Both the position numbers and the translations under genes were made by a program. DNA of 64,000 nt from Streptomyces nigra (lineage in GTDB: Bacteria; Actinomycetota; Actinomycetes; Streptomycetales; Streptomycetaceae), in assembly GCF_003074055.1 (NCBI RefSeq), contig NZ_CP029043.1, forward strand, positions 2,038,501-2,102,500. The letters run 5' to 3'. Numbering within the stretch: position 1 is the first letter of the stretch; each line of letters starts with the position of its first letter. The notes under the pieces were generated by a model. It saw only the letters and a program-made list of their open reading frames with translations. It was not told the origin of the DNA and did no database searches. Shown in pieces: positions 49,505 to 57,906 of this stretch.

Positions 49505-50659
49505 ATGCGACCCGCCAGACTCTCCGCCGTCGCCGCCGCCACGACCGTGGCCGCACTGACCGCCGTCACCGGGTGCACCGAGAAAGGCAGTTCCGCCGGC
49601 TCCGACCGGGTCGTGCGGGTGACCGCGACGGACGACAAGTGCGAGGTGTCGAAGAAGGAGTTCCCGGCCGGGCACATCGAGCTCGCCGTGGAGAACAAGG
49701 GCTCGAAGGTCACCGAGGTCTACATCCTCTTCCCGGACGACCGCATCGTCACCGAGCGCGAGAACATAGGCCCCGGCACCAAGCAGACCGTCACCGCCGA
49801 GGTGAAGGCCGGCGACTACACCATCGCGTGCAAGCCCGGTATGAAGGGCGACGGCATCCGGCAGTCCGTCAAGGTCACCGGCGGTTCGACCGCCAAGCGC
49901 GACCCGCGTCTGGACAAGGCCGTGGCCGCCTACCGCGAGTACGTCCAGCAGCAGGCCGACGAGACGCTGCCGCTCGCCGAGAAGTTCGCCGCGGCCGTGA
50001 AGGCCGGGGACGTCGAGGCCGCCAAGAAGGCGTACGCCCCGTCCCGGATCGGCTGGGAGCGCACCGAGCCGGTCGCCGAGTCGTTCGGCGACATCGACCC
50101 GAAGGTCGACGTCCGCGAGGACGGCCTGGAGGACGGCCGGGACCCGGCCACCGACTGGACCGGCTGGCACCGCCTGGAGAAGGCGCTGTGGAAGGACAAG
50201 AAGATCGGCGACCGGGAGAAGGAGCTGGCCGGGCAGCTGATCACCGACCTGAAGGACTGGCAGAGCCGGGTCGGCAAGGCCGAGATCACCCCGACCTCCA
50301 TGGCCAACGGCGCCAAGGAGCTCCTCGACGAGGTCGCCACCGGCAAGGTCACCGGCGAGGAGGAGCGCTACTCGCACACCGACCTGGTCGACTTCAAGGC
50401 CAACGTGGAGGGCGCGCAGAAGGCGTACGAGCTGCTGAAGCCGGTCGCCCAGGCCAACGAGCCGGCGCTGGCCACCGAGCTGGACCGGCAGTTCGCCGAG
50501 CTCAACGCCCGGCTGGACAAGTTCCGGGCCGACAAGGAGTCGTACGAGTTCACCTCCTACGACAAGGTCGGCGACGCCGACCGCAAGCAGCTCTCGGACG
50601 GGGTCAACGCCCTGGCGGAGCCGCTGTCCAAGCTCGCCGCCGCCGTCGTCGTCAAGTAG
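49505..50659 (+). CDS. efeO: EfeO iron-uptake lipoprotein
   Basis: The 384-residue protein begins with a lipoprotein signal (lipobox TAVTGC, Cys ~24). A cupredoxin-like domain follows (DDKCEVSKKEFPAGHIELAV, TIACKPGMKG), then the M75 peptidase-like helical domain with the metal motif GWHRLEKALW (HxxE). In EfeUOB systems it binds Fe2+ or Fe3+ outside the membrane for the EfeU channel. ATG 49505 is chosen: GGAG is well placed and the signal peptide starts there; an in-frame ATG at 49457 adds an unlikely tail. Confidence 0.93.
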   Translation: MRPARLSAVAAATTVAALTAVTGCTEKGSSAGSDRVVRVTATDDKCEVSKKEFPAGHIELAVENKGSKVTEVYILFPDDRIVTERENIGPGTKQTVTAEVKAGDYTIACKPGMKGDGIRQSVKVTGGSTAKRDPRLDKAVAAYREYVQQQADETLPLAEKFAAAVKAGDVEAAKKAYAPSRIGWERTEPVAESFGDIDPKVDVREDGLEDGRDPATDWTGWHRLEKALWKDKKIGDREKELAGQLITDLKDWQSRVGKAEITPTSMANGAKELLDEVATGKVTGEEERYSHTDLVDFKANVEGAQKAYELLKPVAQANEPALATELDRQFAELNARLDKFRADKESYEFTSYDKVGDADRKQLSDGVNALAEPLSKLAAAVVVK

Positions 50660-50669
50660 GGGCGCCGTC

Positions 50670-51932
50670 ATGACGGAACAGTCCGAGAACAACACCCCTT
50701 CCCGGCGTGCGCTGCTCGGCTGGGGCGGCGCCGGGCTCGCGCTCGGTGCCGTCGCGGCCGGCGGGGCCGTCGCCGCGGCCCGCGCCGGCGACGACGCCGA
50801 GCCGGCCGGCACCGACACCGGTGCCGCGATCCCGTTCCACGGGGAGCGGCAGGCCGGTATCGCCACCCCGGTCCAGGACCGGCTGCACTTCGCCGCGTTC
50901 GACGTCCGCACCGAGGACCGGGACGCGCTCGTCCAGATGCTGAAGGACTGGACGGAGGCCGCGCGCCGGATGACCGCCGGGCAGGCCGTCGGCGACGGCG
51001 CGTACGGCGGTCTCGCCGAGGCCCCGCCGGACGACACCGGTGAGGCGCTCGGGCTGAAGCCGTCCCGGCTCACCCTGACGATCGGCTTCGGGCCTTCCTT
51101 CTTCGACAAGTTCGGGGACCGGTTCGGCATCGCGGACGCGCGCCCCGAAGCCCTCACCGAACTGCCGAGGTTCGCGGGCGACAACCTGGACCGCGACCGC
51201 AGCGGCGGTGACCTCTGCGTCCAGGCGTGCGCGGACGACCCGCAGGTCGCCGTGCACGCCATCCGCAACCTGGCCCGTATCGGGTTCGGCAAGGTCGTGG
51301 TGCGCTGGTCGCAGCTCGGCTTCGGCAAGACCTCGTCGACGACGCCCGACGCGCAGACCCCGCGCAACCTGTTCGGCTTCAAGGACGGCACCCGCAACAT
51401 CTCGGGCACCGAGACCGACCGCCTGGACCAGCACGTGTGGGTCGGCGAGAAGGACGGACCCGCCTGGATGACCGGCGGCTCCTACCTCGTCGCGCGGCGC
51501 ATCCGCATGCACATCGAGACCTGGGACCGCACCCCGCTGCAGGAGCAGGAGGACATCTTCGGCCGGAGCAAGGGCGAGGGCGCCCCTGTCGGCAAGGCAA
51601 AGGAGCGCGACAAGCCGTTCCTGAAGGCGATGCTCCCCGACGCGCACGTACGGCTCGCGCACCCCGACTCCAACGGCGGGGCGACGATCCTGCGCCGCGG
51701 CTACTCCTTCACGGACGGCACCGACGGCCTCGGCCGCCTGGACGCGGGCCTGTTCTTCCTGGCCTACCAGCGCGACCCGCGCACCGGGTTCGTCCGGATC
51801 CAGCGCAACCTGGCGAAGGACGCGCTCAACGAGTACATCCAGCACGTGGGTTCGGCGCTGTTCGCGGTCCCGCCCGGCGTCCGCGACAAGGACGACTGGT
51901 GGGGCAGCACGCTGTTCGGCAAGGAGGCGTGA
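50670..51932 (+). CDS. efeB: EfeB DyP-type haem peroxidase
   Basis: The 420-residue protein has a twin-arginine signal (SRRALLGWGG then a hydrophobic stretch to ~residue 40), so it is exported folded with haem. DyP features are GFKDGTRNI (catalytic Asp) and the C-terminal GYSFTDGTD and FLAYQRDPRTGFVRIQ. It is proposed to oxidise Fe2+ or to release iron from haem for EfeU. It lies 10 bp after efeO and 1 bp before efeU. Confidence 0.95.
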   Translation: MTEQSENNTPSRRALLGWGGAGLALGAVAAGGAVAAARAGDDAEPAGTDTGAAIPFHGERQAGIATPVQDRLHFAAFDVRTEDRDALVQMLKDWTEAARRMTAGQAVGDGAYGGLAEAPPDDTGEALGLKPSRLTLTIGFGPSFFDKFGDRFGIADARPEALTELPRFAGDNLDRDRSGGDLCVQACADDPQVAVHAIRNLARIGFGKVVVRWSQLGFGKTSSTTPDAQTPRNLFGFKDGTRNISGTETDRLDQHVWVGEKDGPAWMTGGSYLVARRIRMHIETWDRTPLQEQEDIFGRSKGEGAPVGKAKERDKPFLKAMLPDAHVRLAHPDSNGGATILRRGYSFTDGTDGLGRLDAGLFFLAYQRDPRTGFVRIQRNLAKDALNEYIQHVGSALFAVPPGVRDKDDWWGSTLFGKEA

Positions 51933-51933
51933 G

Positions 51934-52806
51934 GTGTTCTCCAACTATCTGATCGGGCTGCGCGAGGGGCTGGAGGCCAGCCTCGTCGTCTGCATCCTCA
52001 TCGCCTACCTGGTGAAGACGGACCGCCGGGACGCCCTGCGGCCCATCTGGGCCGGCATCGGTGTCGCGGTCGCCCTCGCGCTGGGCTTCGGCTGTGCCCT
52101 CGAATTCGGCTCGCAGGAGCTGACGTTCGAGGCACAGGAGGCCCTCGGCGGCTCCCTGTCGATCCTCGCGGTCTGCCTGGTGACCTGGATGGTCTTCTGG
52201 ATGCGGCGCACCGCCCGGCATCTGCGGAGCGAACTGCACGGCAAGCTGGACGCGGCCCTGCGGATGGGCACCGGCGCGCTGGTCGCCACCGCCTTCCTCG
52301 CCGTCGGCCGGGAGGGCCTGGAGACGGCCCTGTTCGTGTGGGCGTCGGTGCGGGCGGCCGGGGACGGCACCCCGCGCCCGCTGGTCGGCGTCGCGCTCGG
52401 CATCGCCACGGCGGTCGTGCTGGGCTGGCTGTTCTACCGCGGGGCCCTGCGCATCAACCTGTCGAAGTTCTTCACCTGGACCGGCGGCATGCTGGTCGTC
52501 GTCGCGGCCGGTGTGCTGGCGTACGGGATGCACGACCTGCAGGAGGCGCGCTGGCTGCCGGGCCTGAGCGACAAGGCGTTCGACGTCAGCGACACCGTCG
52601 ATCCGGCGAGCTGGTACGGCACCCTGCTGAAGGGTGTGTTCAACTTCCAGCCCGATCCGACCGTGCTCCAGGTCACGGTGTGGCTGCTGTACCTGATCCC
52701 GACGCTCGCGCTGTTCCTCGCCCCGGTAGGGTTCGCCTCCGGGAAGGGGAAGGTGAAGGAACCGGATGAGCAGGGATCGCGGCCCTCGAAGGCTCCGCAG
52801 GCTTGA
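51934..52806 (+). CDS. efeU: EfeU/FTR1-family iron permease
   Basis: The 290-residue membrane protein has seven predicted helices and both FTR1 iron-binding motifs, REGLEA (residue ~9) and REGLET (~130). The GTG start follows AAGGAGG, which overlaps the efeB end, so translation is coupled. The charged C-terminal tail (KGKVKEPDEQGSRPSKAP) overlaps the next gene by 41 bp. Confidence 0.95.
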   Translation: MFSNYLIGLREGLEASLVVCILIAYLVKTDRRDALRPIWAGIGVAVALALGFGCALEFGSQELTFEAQEALGGSLSILAVCLVTWMVFWMRRTARHLRSELHGKLDAALRMGTGALVATAFLAVGREGLETALFVWASVRAAGDGTPRPLVGVALGIATAVVLGWLFYRGALRINLSKFFTWTGGMLVVVAAGVLAYGMHDLQEARWLPGLSDKAFDVSDTVDPASWYGTLLKGVFNFQPDPTVLQVTVWLLYLIPTLALFLAPVGFASGKGKVKEPDEQGSRPSKAPQA

Positions 52807-53758
52807 CCGGAGCGCGCTGATTGCGGCCTCGTTGACCGCTTTGTCGTTGACGGCGAGCGGATGTGTGGTGGTGCACGGGGAGAAGGAGGTCCTTCCCTCG
52901 GCCACCAAGGCGGAGGCCGCGAAGGCACTGAAGGAGTTCACCACCGCGTACAACGCGGCCGACAAGGCCTACGACAGCGCTCTGGACGAGGGCCGGGTCA
53001 CGGGTGCCCTGGGGGCCATCGACGCGGCCCGGCTGAAGGCGGGCCGGGCGACGAGCCCCGGCGGCAACCCGGCGCACAGCCCGCTGGAGCTGTCGGACAC
53101 CAAGTTCGCCATTCCCAAGAAGGCGGGCTGGCCCCGCTGGTTCGTCGCCGACGCGGCCGCCAACAAGGGCGGGCAGGCCCGCTGGGTCTTCGTGTTCACC
53201 CGGCACGACCTGGACCAGCCGTGGAAGGCCGCCTATCTGACGCTGATGGCGCCCCGGGACGTTCCCGAGTTCAAGACGGACGAGGACGGGTTCGCCGAGG
53301 CCGTCCCGGCGGACTCGAAGCAACTGGCCATACCGCCCGGCGATCTGAGCGACCGCTATGTGTCCTATCTGAAGGACGGCGGGACCGCCTTCGCGGACGG
53401 CGGGCAGACCAGCCGGTGGCGCGCCCTGCGCAAGAAGCAGGCCGAACGCCCGGGTCTGGTCCGGCAGTTCATCGACGAGCCGCTGACGAACGGCGACTTC
53501 GCCCCGCTGGCGCTGCGTACGGCCGACGGTGACGCGCTGGCGTTCTTCGCCTCACGGCACTTCGAGAAGCAGACGGCGGCGCCGGGCGCGTCCGTGCCGG
53601 TGCCGAGCAAGTCGGTGGAGGCCCTGACGGAGGGCGAGATCAAGCAGTCGCTGACGCTGGAGTTCGTCTCCAACGAGGTGGCGCTGGTCCCGAAGGGCTC
53701 GGGCAAGGTGGACGTCCTCGGCCGGATCCAGGGGATGACGGCCGCGAAGGGCGAGTAG
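52766..53758 (+). CDS. Lipoprotein linked to the efe operon
   Basis: The 330-residue protein has a basic N-terminus and a lipobox LTASGC (Cys ~33), so it should be anchored outside the membrane. The body has no domain I can name; AGWPRWFVADAAA, RWVFVFTRHD and YLTLMAPRDVPEF are recognisable landmarks. Its ATG lies 41 bp inside efeU, so it is translated as a fourth member of the iron operon. It may assist EfeO/EfeB; this is inferred only from position. Confidence 0.75.
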   Translation: MSRDRGPRRLRRLDRSALIAASLTALSLTASGCVVVHGEKEVLPSATKAEAAKALKEFTTAYNAADKAYDSALDEGRVTGALGAIDAARLKAGRATSPGGNPAHSPLELSDTKFAIPKKAGWPRWFVADAAANKGGQARWVFVFTRHDLDQPWKAAYLTLMAPRDVPEFKTDEDGFAEAVPADSKQLAIPPGDLSDRYVSYLKDGGTAFADGGQTSRWRALRKKQAERPGLVRQFIDEPLTNGDFAPLALRTADGDALAFFASRHFEKQTAAPGASVPVPSKSVEALTEGEIKQSLTLEFVSNEVALVPKGSGKVDVLGRIQGMTAAKGE

Positions 53759-53778
53759 CCCCGCCGCAGGACGCGGAG

Positions 53779-54510
53779 TCAGCGGCGCAGGGGCCAGGAC
53801 GCGGAGACGTGGTCGGGCTCCTCGCCCACATGGCGGGCGGTGGCGTCGGTGAGGACCTCGAGGATGCTGAGCGGGTCGGGCAGCGGATGCTCCGGCCCGC
53901 GGACCCAGTGCACGGACTGGCCCTCGCCGGGCAGCCGGGACGGCGGCATCAGGACGTAGGAGCCGCGGCAGTGCCAGCGCAGGCCGGGGTGCTCGTCCAT
54001 GGTCTCGGGGTGGCAGTCCAGCTCGCAGGGCCACCACTCGTCCTCGTCCTCGGGGGTGCCCCGGGTGAGGGTGAAGAACAGCAGCCGTCCGTCGTCGCTC
54101 TCGGCGACCGGCCCGACCTCGATACCGGCGGCGAGGAGCCGCTCCAGCGCCTCACGGCCGGGCTCCACGGGGACGTCCAGGACGTCGTGGACCATGCCGG
54201 TCGCGGTGATGAAGTTGGCCTGCGGATGGTGGCGGGCCCAGCGCTCGATCTGGCCGCGGTCGGTGGTGGACTGCGTCTGCCAGGCGAAGGACACCGGGTG
54301 CCGGGCGGGGGTGGGACAGCCGACGCGGTCGCAGGAGCAGCGGTATCCGGCCGGGTGCGCGGCGGGCGCGAGGGGCAGTCCCGCCGCCGCGGCGGCGAGC
54401 AGCAGGGCCTCCCGGCCGCCGTCGCCGGCGGTGTCCTTCGGGCGGCGTCCCCGCAGCCACTGGGAGATTCTGCCCTGGAGGCCGGACCGGCCGCCCAACT
54501 CCGCGCTCAT
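53779..54510 (-). CDS. Bifunctional primase/polymerase (Prim-Pol)-like protein
   Basis: The 243-residue protein has the N-terminal Prim-Pol family pattern: GLPLAPAAHPAGY, a Cys cluster (CSCDRVGCPTPARHP), FITATGMVHDVLDVP (the position of the catalytic D-x-D) and GSYVLMPPSRLP. In true primases the motif is DxD or DvD with a later His and Asp. Here DVLDVP keeps the acids. It stands alone without helicase or plasmid genes, so it is probably a domesticated paralogue of unknown function common in Streptomyces. Confidence 0.7.
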   Translation of the reverse strand: MSAELGGRSGLQGRISQWLRGRRPKDTAGDGGREALLLAAAAAGLPLAPAAHPAGYRCSCDRVGCPTPARHPVSFAWQTQSTTDRGQIERWARHHPQANFITATGMVHDVLDVPVEPGREALERLLAAGIEVGPVAESDDGRLLFFTLTRGTPEDEDEWWPCELDCHPETMDEHPGLRWHCRGSYVLMPPSRLPGEGQSVHWVRGPEHPLPDPLSILEVLTDATARHVGEEPDHVSASWPLRR

Positions 54511-54662
54511 CTATCCCCTCGCCTCGCTGTCGTGCGGAACAGCATGCCCTATGGTCCCACCCTCGTGCGCTCCGGGGGGCCGTAGCGGACAACCGTGCCA
54601 GGTGGGGCGAGCCGTGCACAACGCCGTGATCAGGGGTAATGGGGTCGCGGATGCGTTTTTCG

Positions 54663-55298
54663 TCACGCCTGGGGGCGGGGGGCGAGGCCGTACAGCGCGT
54701 AGTCGACCAGGGTGTCGGTGTAGTCGTGGGAGATCGGCCCGGTGTACTGCAGCCAGCGCTGGGCGAGTGGGGAGACGAACAGCTCCAGGGCGATGCGCGG
54801 GTCGATGTCGGGGCGGACCTGGCCGGCCTTCTGGGCGGAGCGCAGCCGCTCGACGTAGAGCTGGAGCGAGGGTTCCAGCAGCTTGGCCACGTACTGGCGG
54901 CCGAGCTCCTCGTTGACCAGACCCTCGGCGGCGAGGGCACGGGAGGGCGCGTCGAAGGCGGGGTCCTGGAGCTCGTCGACGGTGGCACGCAGGACCGCCT
55001 TCAGATCGGCCGCGAGGTCGCCGGTGTCGGGGATGGAGTACGGCTGCTCCCCGGCCTCCCGCGCGGAGCGCTCGGCGAGATCGAGGAACGCCTCCATCAG
55101 CACGTCGGCCTTGGAGGGCCACCAGCGGTAGATCGTCTGCTTGCCGACGCCGGCCCGGGCGGCGATGCCCTCGATGGTGGTGCGGGGGTAGCCGACCTCG
55201 ACGACCAGGGCGAGGGCGGCGTCGTAGATGGCGCGCCGGGAGCGCTCGCTGCGGCGGCCGGCGTTGGGTGCGGGCGGGGCTGATTCGCGTGCTGCCAT
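54663..55298 (-). CDS. TetR-family repressor
   Basis: The 211-residue regulator has the helix-turn-helix TIEGIAARAGVGKQTIYRWW and a long helical effector domain containing VERLRSAQKAGQVRPDID. It is divergent from the DUF6243 gene across 135 bp that carry two AGACG-N3-CGTCT palindromes, its likely operators. The ligand is unknown. Confidence 0.9.
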   Translation of the reverse strand: MAARESAPPAPNAGRRSERSRRAIYDAALALVVEVGYPRTTIEGIAARAGVGKQTIYRWWPSKADVLMEAFLDLAERSAREAGEQPYSIPDTGDLAADLKAVLRATVDELQDPAFDAPSRALAAEGLVNEELGRQYVAKLLEPSLQLYVERLRSAQKAGQVRPDIDPRIALELFVSPLAQRWLQYTGPISHDYTDTLVDYALYGLAPRPQA

Positions 55299-55320
55299 GG
55301 CTCGAACTTATCAGTTGACA

Positions 55321-55376
55321 AGACGCTGCGTCTCGCCAGATGCTGGAGCGGTCGAAAAGCGAGACGATACGTCTCG
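55321..55376. promoter_or_regulatory. Two TetR-type operators between the TetR and DUF6243 genes
   Basis: AGACG-CTG-CGTCT (55321-55333) and CGAGACG-ATA-CGTCTCG (55360-55376) share the same core and centre 41 bp apart, close to four helical turns. The second lies 57 bp before the DUF6243 start and the first 23 bp before the regulator start, so each can block one promoter. Confidence 0.75.
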
Positions 55377-55433
55377 TTCGCTACCACTGGACGTCAGTCG
55401 TCAGTGATCGGTCATCACGAAGGGAGCCTCGCC

Positions 55434-55628
55434 ATGACTCGAGGCGGAGCCGGAAACATGCTGGGCGTCGGCGGGGCCCGTCGCCACCTGGGCCGTACGG
55501 CGCTGCGCGGCGGCGCCCGCGGCGACCGTGTCGGCGGCGGGACGGACCCGGTGGCGCAGAAGCGGGAGCTGCTGCGCAGGTTGCAGGAGAGGCGGGCCGA
55601 GGAGGCCCGGACGGAAGAGTCCTCCTAG
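55434..55628 (+). CDS. DUF6243 small protein
   Basis: The 64-residue, very basic and Gly/Arg-rich protein (MTRGGAGNMLGVGGARRHLG then PVAQKRELLRRLQER) matches what I recall of DUF6243 in Streptomyces. AGGGAG precedes the ATG. It has no membrane segment. Its expression is probably controlled by the divergent TetR repressor. Function unknown. Confidence 0.75.
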   Translation: MTRGGAGNMLGVGGARRHLGRTALRGGARGDRVGGGTDPVAQKRELLRRLQERRAEEARTEESS

Positions 55629-55639
55629 GAGGCCCGTAC

Positions 55640-55667
55640 GGAGGGGACCTTCTAGGAGGTCCCCTCC
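55640..55667. terminator. Bidirectional terminator between DUF6243 and the Rsm22-like gene
   Basis: GGAGGGGACCT (55640-55650) pairs perfectly with AGGTCCCCTCC (55657-55667) over a 6-nt loop. It overlaps the last codons of the Rsm22-like gene. Confidence 0.85.
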
Positions 55668-56656
55668 TCGGGGGGCGGCGGCCAGGCGTCGCCCCAGTCC
55701 GTGTCGCGGGCCGCCCGGTAGAGGTCGCCGTGGCGCTTGGTGACCGTCGTCCGGCGCAGCCCCGGCTCGGTCTCGCACAGGTCGAGCAGCACCTGCCCCT
55801 TGCGGATCTGGGGCTTGCGCACGACCCGGGCGGGGGCCGGGGCGGCCGGCAGCCGGGTGGCGGCGACGTAGCTGAACTTCTCGTCCTCGTAGGCGAGGGA
55901 GCCGCCCTTGATCTGGCGGTGCAGCGAGGAGCGGCTGACCCGCGCGGAGAAGTGGCACCAGTCCGTGCCGGGCACGATGGGACAGGCGGCGCTGTGCGGG
56001 CAGGGCGCGGCGATCCGGAACCCGGCGCCGATGAGGCGGTCCCGGGCCTCGATGATCCGGGCGTAGCCGTCGGGGGTGCCGGGTTCGACGATCACGACCG
56101 TCCGGGCGGCGCCCGCCACGGTGTCGACGAGGGTGCCGCGGTCGGCGGCGGTGAGCTCGTTGAGGACGTAGGAGACGGTGACGAGGTCGGCGGCGTCGAG
56201 GCTGAGCGCGGCGCCGATCCGGGCGCGCTGCCAGCGGGTGCCGCGCAGCGCGGGAGCGGCCTCGGCGATCTCCCGACCGACGGCCAGGGCGGGCTCGGCC
56301 CAGTCCAGGACGGTGACCTCGCGCGGGCCGGGCCAGGTGGCGCCGACCGCCCAGGTCGCCGCTCCGGTGCCGCCGCCGACGTCGAGGTGCCGGTCCGGAG
56401 CCCAGCCGGGGACCGTACGCGCGAACGCCTCCAGGGCCGCGCGGACGGCCGCGTAGGTGGCGGGCATCCGGTACGCGGCGTAGGCGGCCACGTCGGCGCG
56501 GTCGCGCAGGATCGGGCTGTCGGTGGGGGTGGCGCCCCGGTACGTGGCGATCAGCCGGTCGACGGCCTGCGCGGCCCGGCGCGGCGGGAGCCCGTCGAGC
56601 AGGGCGGCCAGGGCGGCGCGCAGGGTCTCGGCGGACGGGGAGACGGGGGCGTTCAC
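55652..56656 (-). CDS. Rsm22-like methyltransferase
   Basis: The 334-residue protein has a SAM-binding core (HLDVGGGTGAATWAVG, VTVLDWAEPALAVG, VTVSYVLNEL) and a Cys cluster, APCPHSAACPIVPGTDWC, that with a further Cys could hold an Fe-S cluster, as in mitochondrial Rsm22 and its bacterial relatives. The family is linked to small-subunit ribosome assembly. It ends in the terminator shared with DUF6243 and lies 32 bp downstream of the serine hydrolase gene, likely in one transcript. Confidence 0.85.
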   Translation of the reverse strand: MNAPVSPSAETLRAALAALLDGLPPRRAAQAVDRLIATYRGATPTDSPILRDRADVAAYAAYRMPATYAAVRAALEAFARTVPGWAPDRHLDVGGGTGAATWAVGATWPGPREVTVLDWAEPALAVGREIAEAAPALRGTRWQRARIGAALSLDAADLVTVSYVLNELTAADRGTLVDTVAGAARTVVIVEPGTPDGYARIIEARDRLIGAGFRIAAPCPHSAACPIVPGTDWCHFSARVSRSSLHRQIKGGSLAYEDEKFSYVAATRLPAAPAPARVVRKPQIRKGQVLLDLCETEPGLRRTTVTKRHGDLYRAARDTDWGDAWPPPPEEGTS

Positions 56657-56688
56657 CCGGAGATTCTACGAGGCCGCGAAGGGCCTCC

Positions 56689-57906
56689 TCACCGGCCCCG
56701 CAGTGCCCGGGCCACCCGGGTGCCCGCCGCCGCCCTCGGACCGCTGTCGGGGCGCCGGCGGCGCGGGTGGACGGTGTTGGCCAGCAGGATCAGGAAGGTG
56801 TCCCGGGCCGGGTCGATCACCAGCGACGTGCCCGTGAATCCGGTGTGGCCGGCCGCGCCCCGCCCTGCCAGCTCCCCCATGAACCACGGCTGGTCGACCG
56901 CGAAGCCCAGGCCGGGCGGCGTCAGCAGCAGCTCCACGAAGTCCGGGCCGAGGATGCGGGCGGGTCCGTAGGCGCCGCCGGACAGCAGGGCGCGGCAGAA
57001 GACGGCGAGGTCGCGGCCGGTGGAGAACAGTCCGGCGTGCCCGGCGACCCCGCCCAGCGCCCAGGCGTTCTCGTCGTGGACGACGCCCCGCAGCATCCCC
57101 CGGTCCGCCTTCGCCCAGGGCCGCCGCTGGTCCTCGGTCGCGGCGGCGCCCGGGCAGGGGCCGAACCGGGTCGCGGTCATACCCAGCGGGCGGGTGATGC
57201 CGTCGTGGATCAGGACGTCGAGCGGGCGGCCCGTGATGCGTTCCAGGACGTGCTGGAGCAGCAGCATGTTGAGGTCGGAGTAGCAGTACGTGCCGGGCAC
57301 CCCGATGGGTGCCTCGGCGCGCAGCCGGTCCAGCCGCTCGGCGTCGTCCGCGCAGTCGTACAGCGGCAGTTCGGGGCGGAGCCCGGAGGTGTGCGTGAGC
57401 AGTTGCCGCACGGTGATGTCGTGCCGTGCGGCGGCCCGGAAGTCCGGCAGATACGCGCCGACGCGCGCGTCGATGCCGAGGGTGCCGCGCTCGATCTGCT
57501 GCACGGCGGCCACCGAGGTGAACAGCTTGGTGAGGGAGGCCAGGTCGAACGGGGTGGCCGTGGTCATCGGCACCCGGGCCCCGGGCGGCAGTTCCACGCC
57601 CGCGTCGGTGCGCTCGTCGTAGGCGGCGTGGCGCACGGCCCAGCCGGCCGCCTCCTCGACGGCCAGGTAGGGGCCCCGCCCGACGACGAGGACCGTCCCG
57701 GCGGCCCAGGGGCGCGGGCCGGCGGTGAGGTCGCGGACCTCGCTGACGAGCTGTCGGATCTCCTCGGGGTCGAGACCGGCCCTCTCCGGTGCGTCCCCGC
57801 GCAGTCTCGGCGCGCTCAGCTGTCCTCCCCCGTGCTCGCGGCCGCGCCGGACGCGGGCGAAGCCCCGTCCCGTACGCCCGGACCTGGTGTCCTCCAGGGA
57901 CGGCAC
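56689..57906 (-). CDS. Serine hydrolase of the beta-lactamase/DD-peptidase (class C-like) family
   Basis: The catalytic SLTK (Ser-x-x-Lys) lies in FDLASLTKLFTS, the Tyr motif is YSDLN, and the third box reads HTGFTGTS. Features LLTHTSGL and FSTGRDLAVFCRALL are typical of the family, whose members cut peptidoglycan, esters or peptides. There is no signal peptide, so it should be cytoplasmic. The start is uncertain. GTG 57906 would overlap the upstream transporter by 91 bp, and no ATG or GTG lies at the expected place. A CTG directly after GGAGGACAG, overlapping the transporter stop, would give a protein about 30 residues shorter. Confidence 0.8.
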   Translation of the reverse strand: MPSLEDTRSGRTGRGFARVRRGREHGGGQLSAPRLRGDAPERAGLDPEEIRQLVSEVRDLTAGPRPWAAGTVLVVGRGPYLAVEEAAGWAVRHAAYDERTDAGVELPPGARVPMTTATPFDLASLTKLFTSVAAVQQIERGTLGIDARVGAYLPDFRAAARHDITVRQLLTHTSGLRPELPLYDCADDAERLDRLRAEAPIGVPGTYCYSDLNMLLLQHVLERITGRPLDVLIHDGITRPLGMTATRFGPCPGAAATEDQRRPWAKADRGMLRGVVHDENAWALGGVAGHAGLFSTGRDLAVFCRALLSGGAYGPARILGPDFVELLLTPPGLGFAVDQPWFMGELAGRGAAGHTGFTGTSLVIDPARDTFLILLANTVHPRRRRPDSGPRAAAGTRVARALRGR

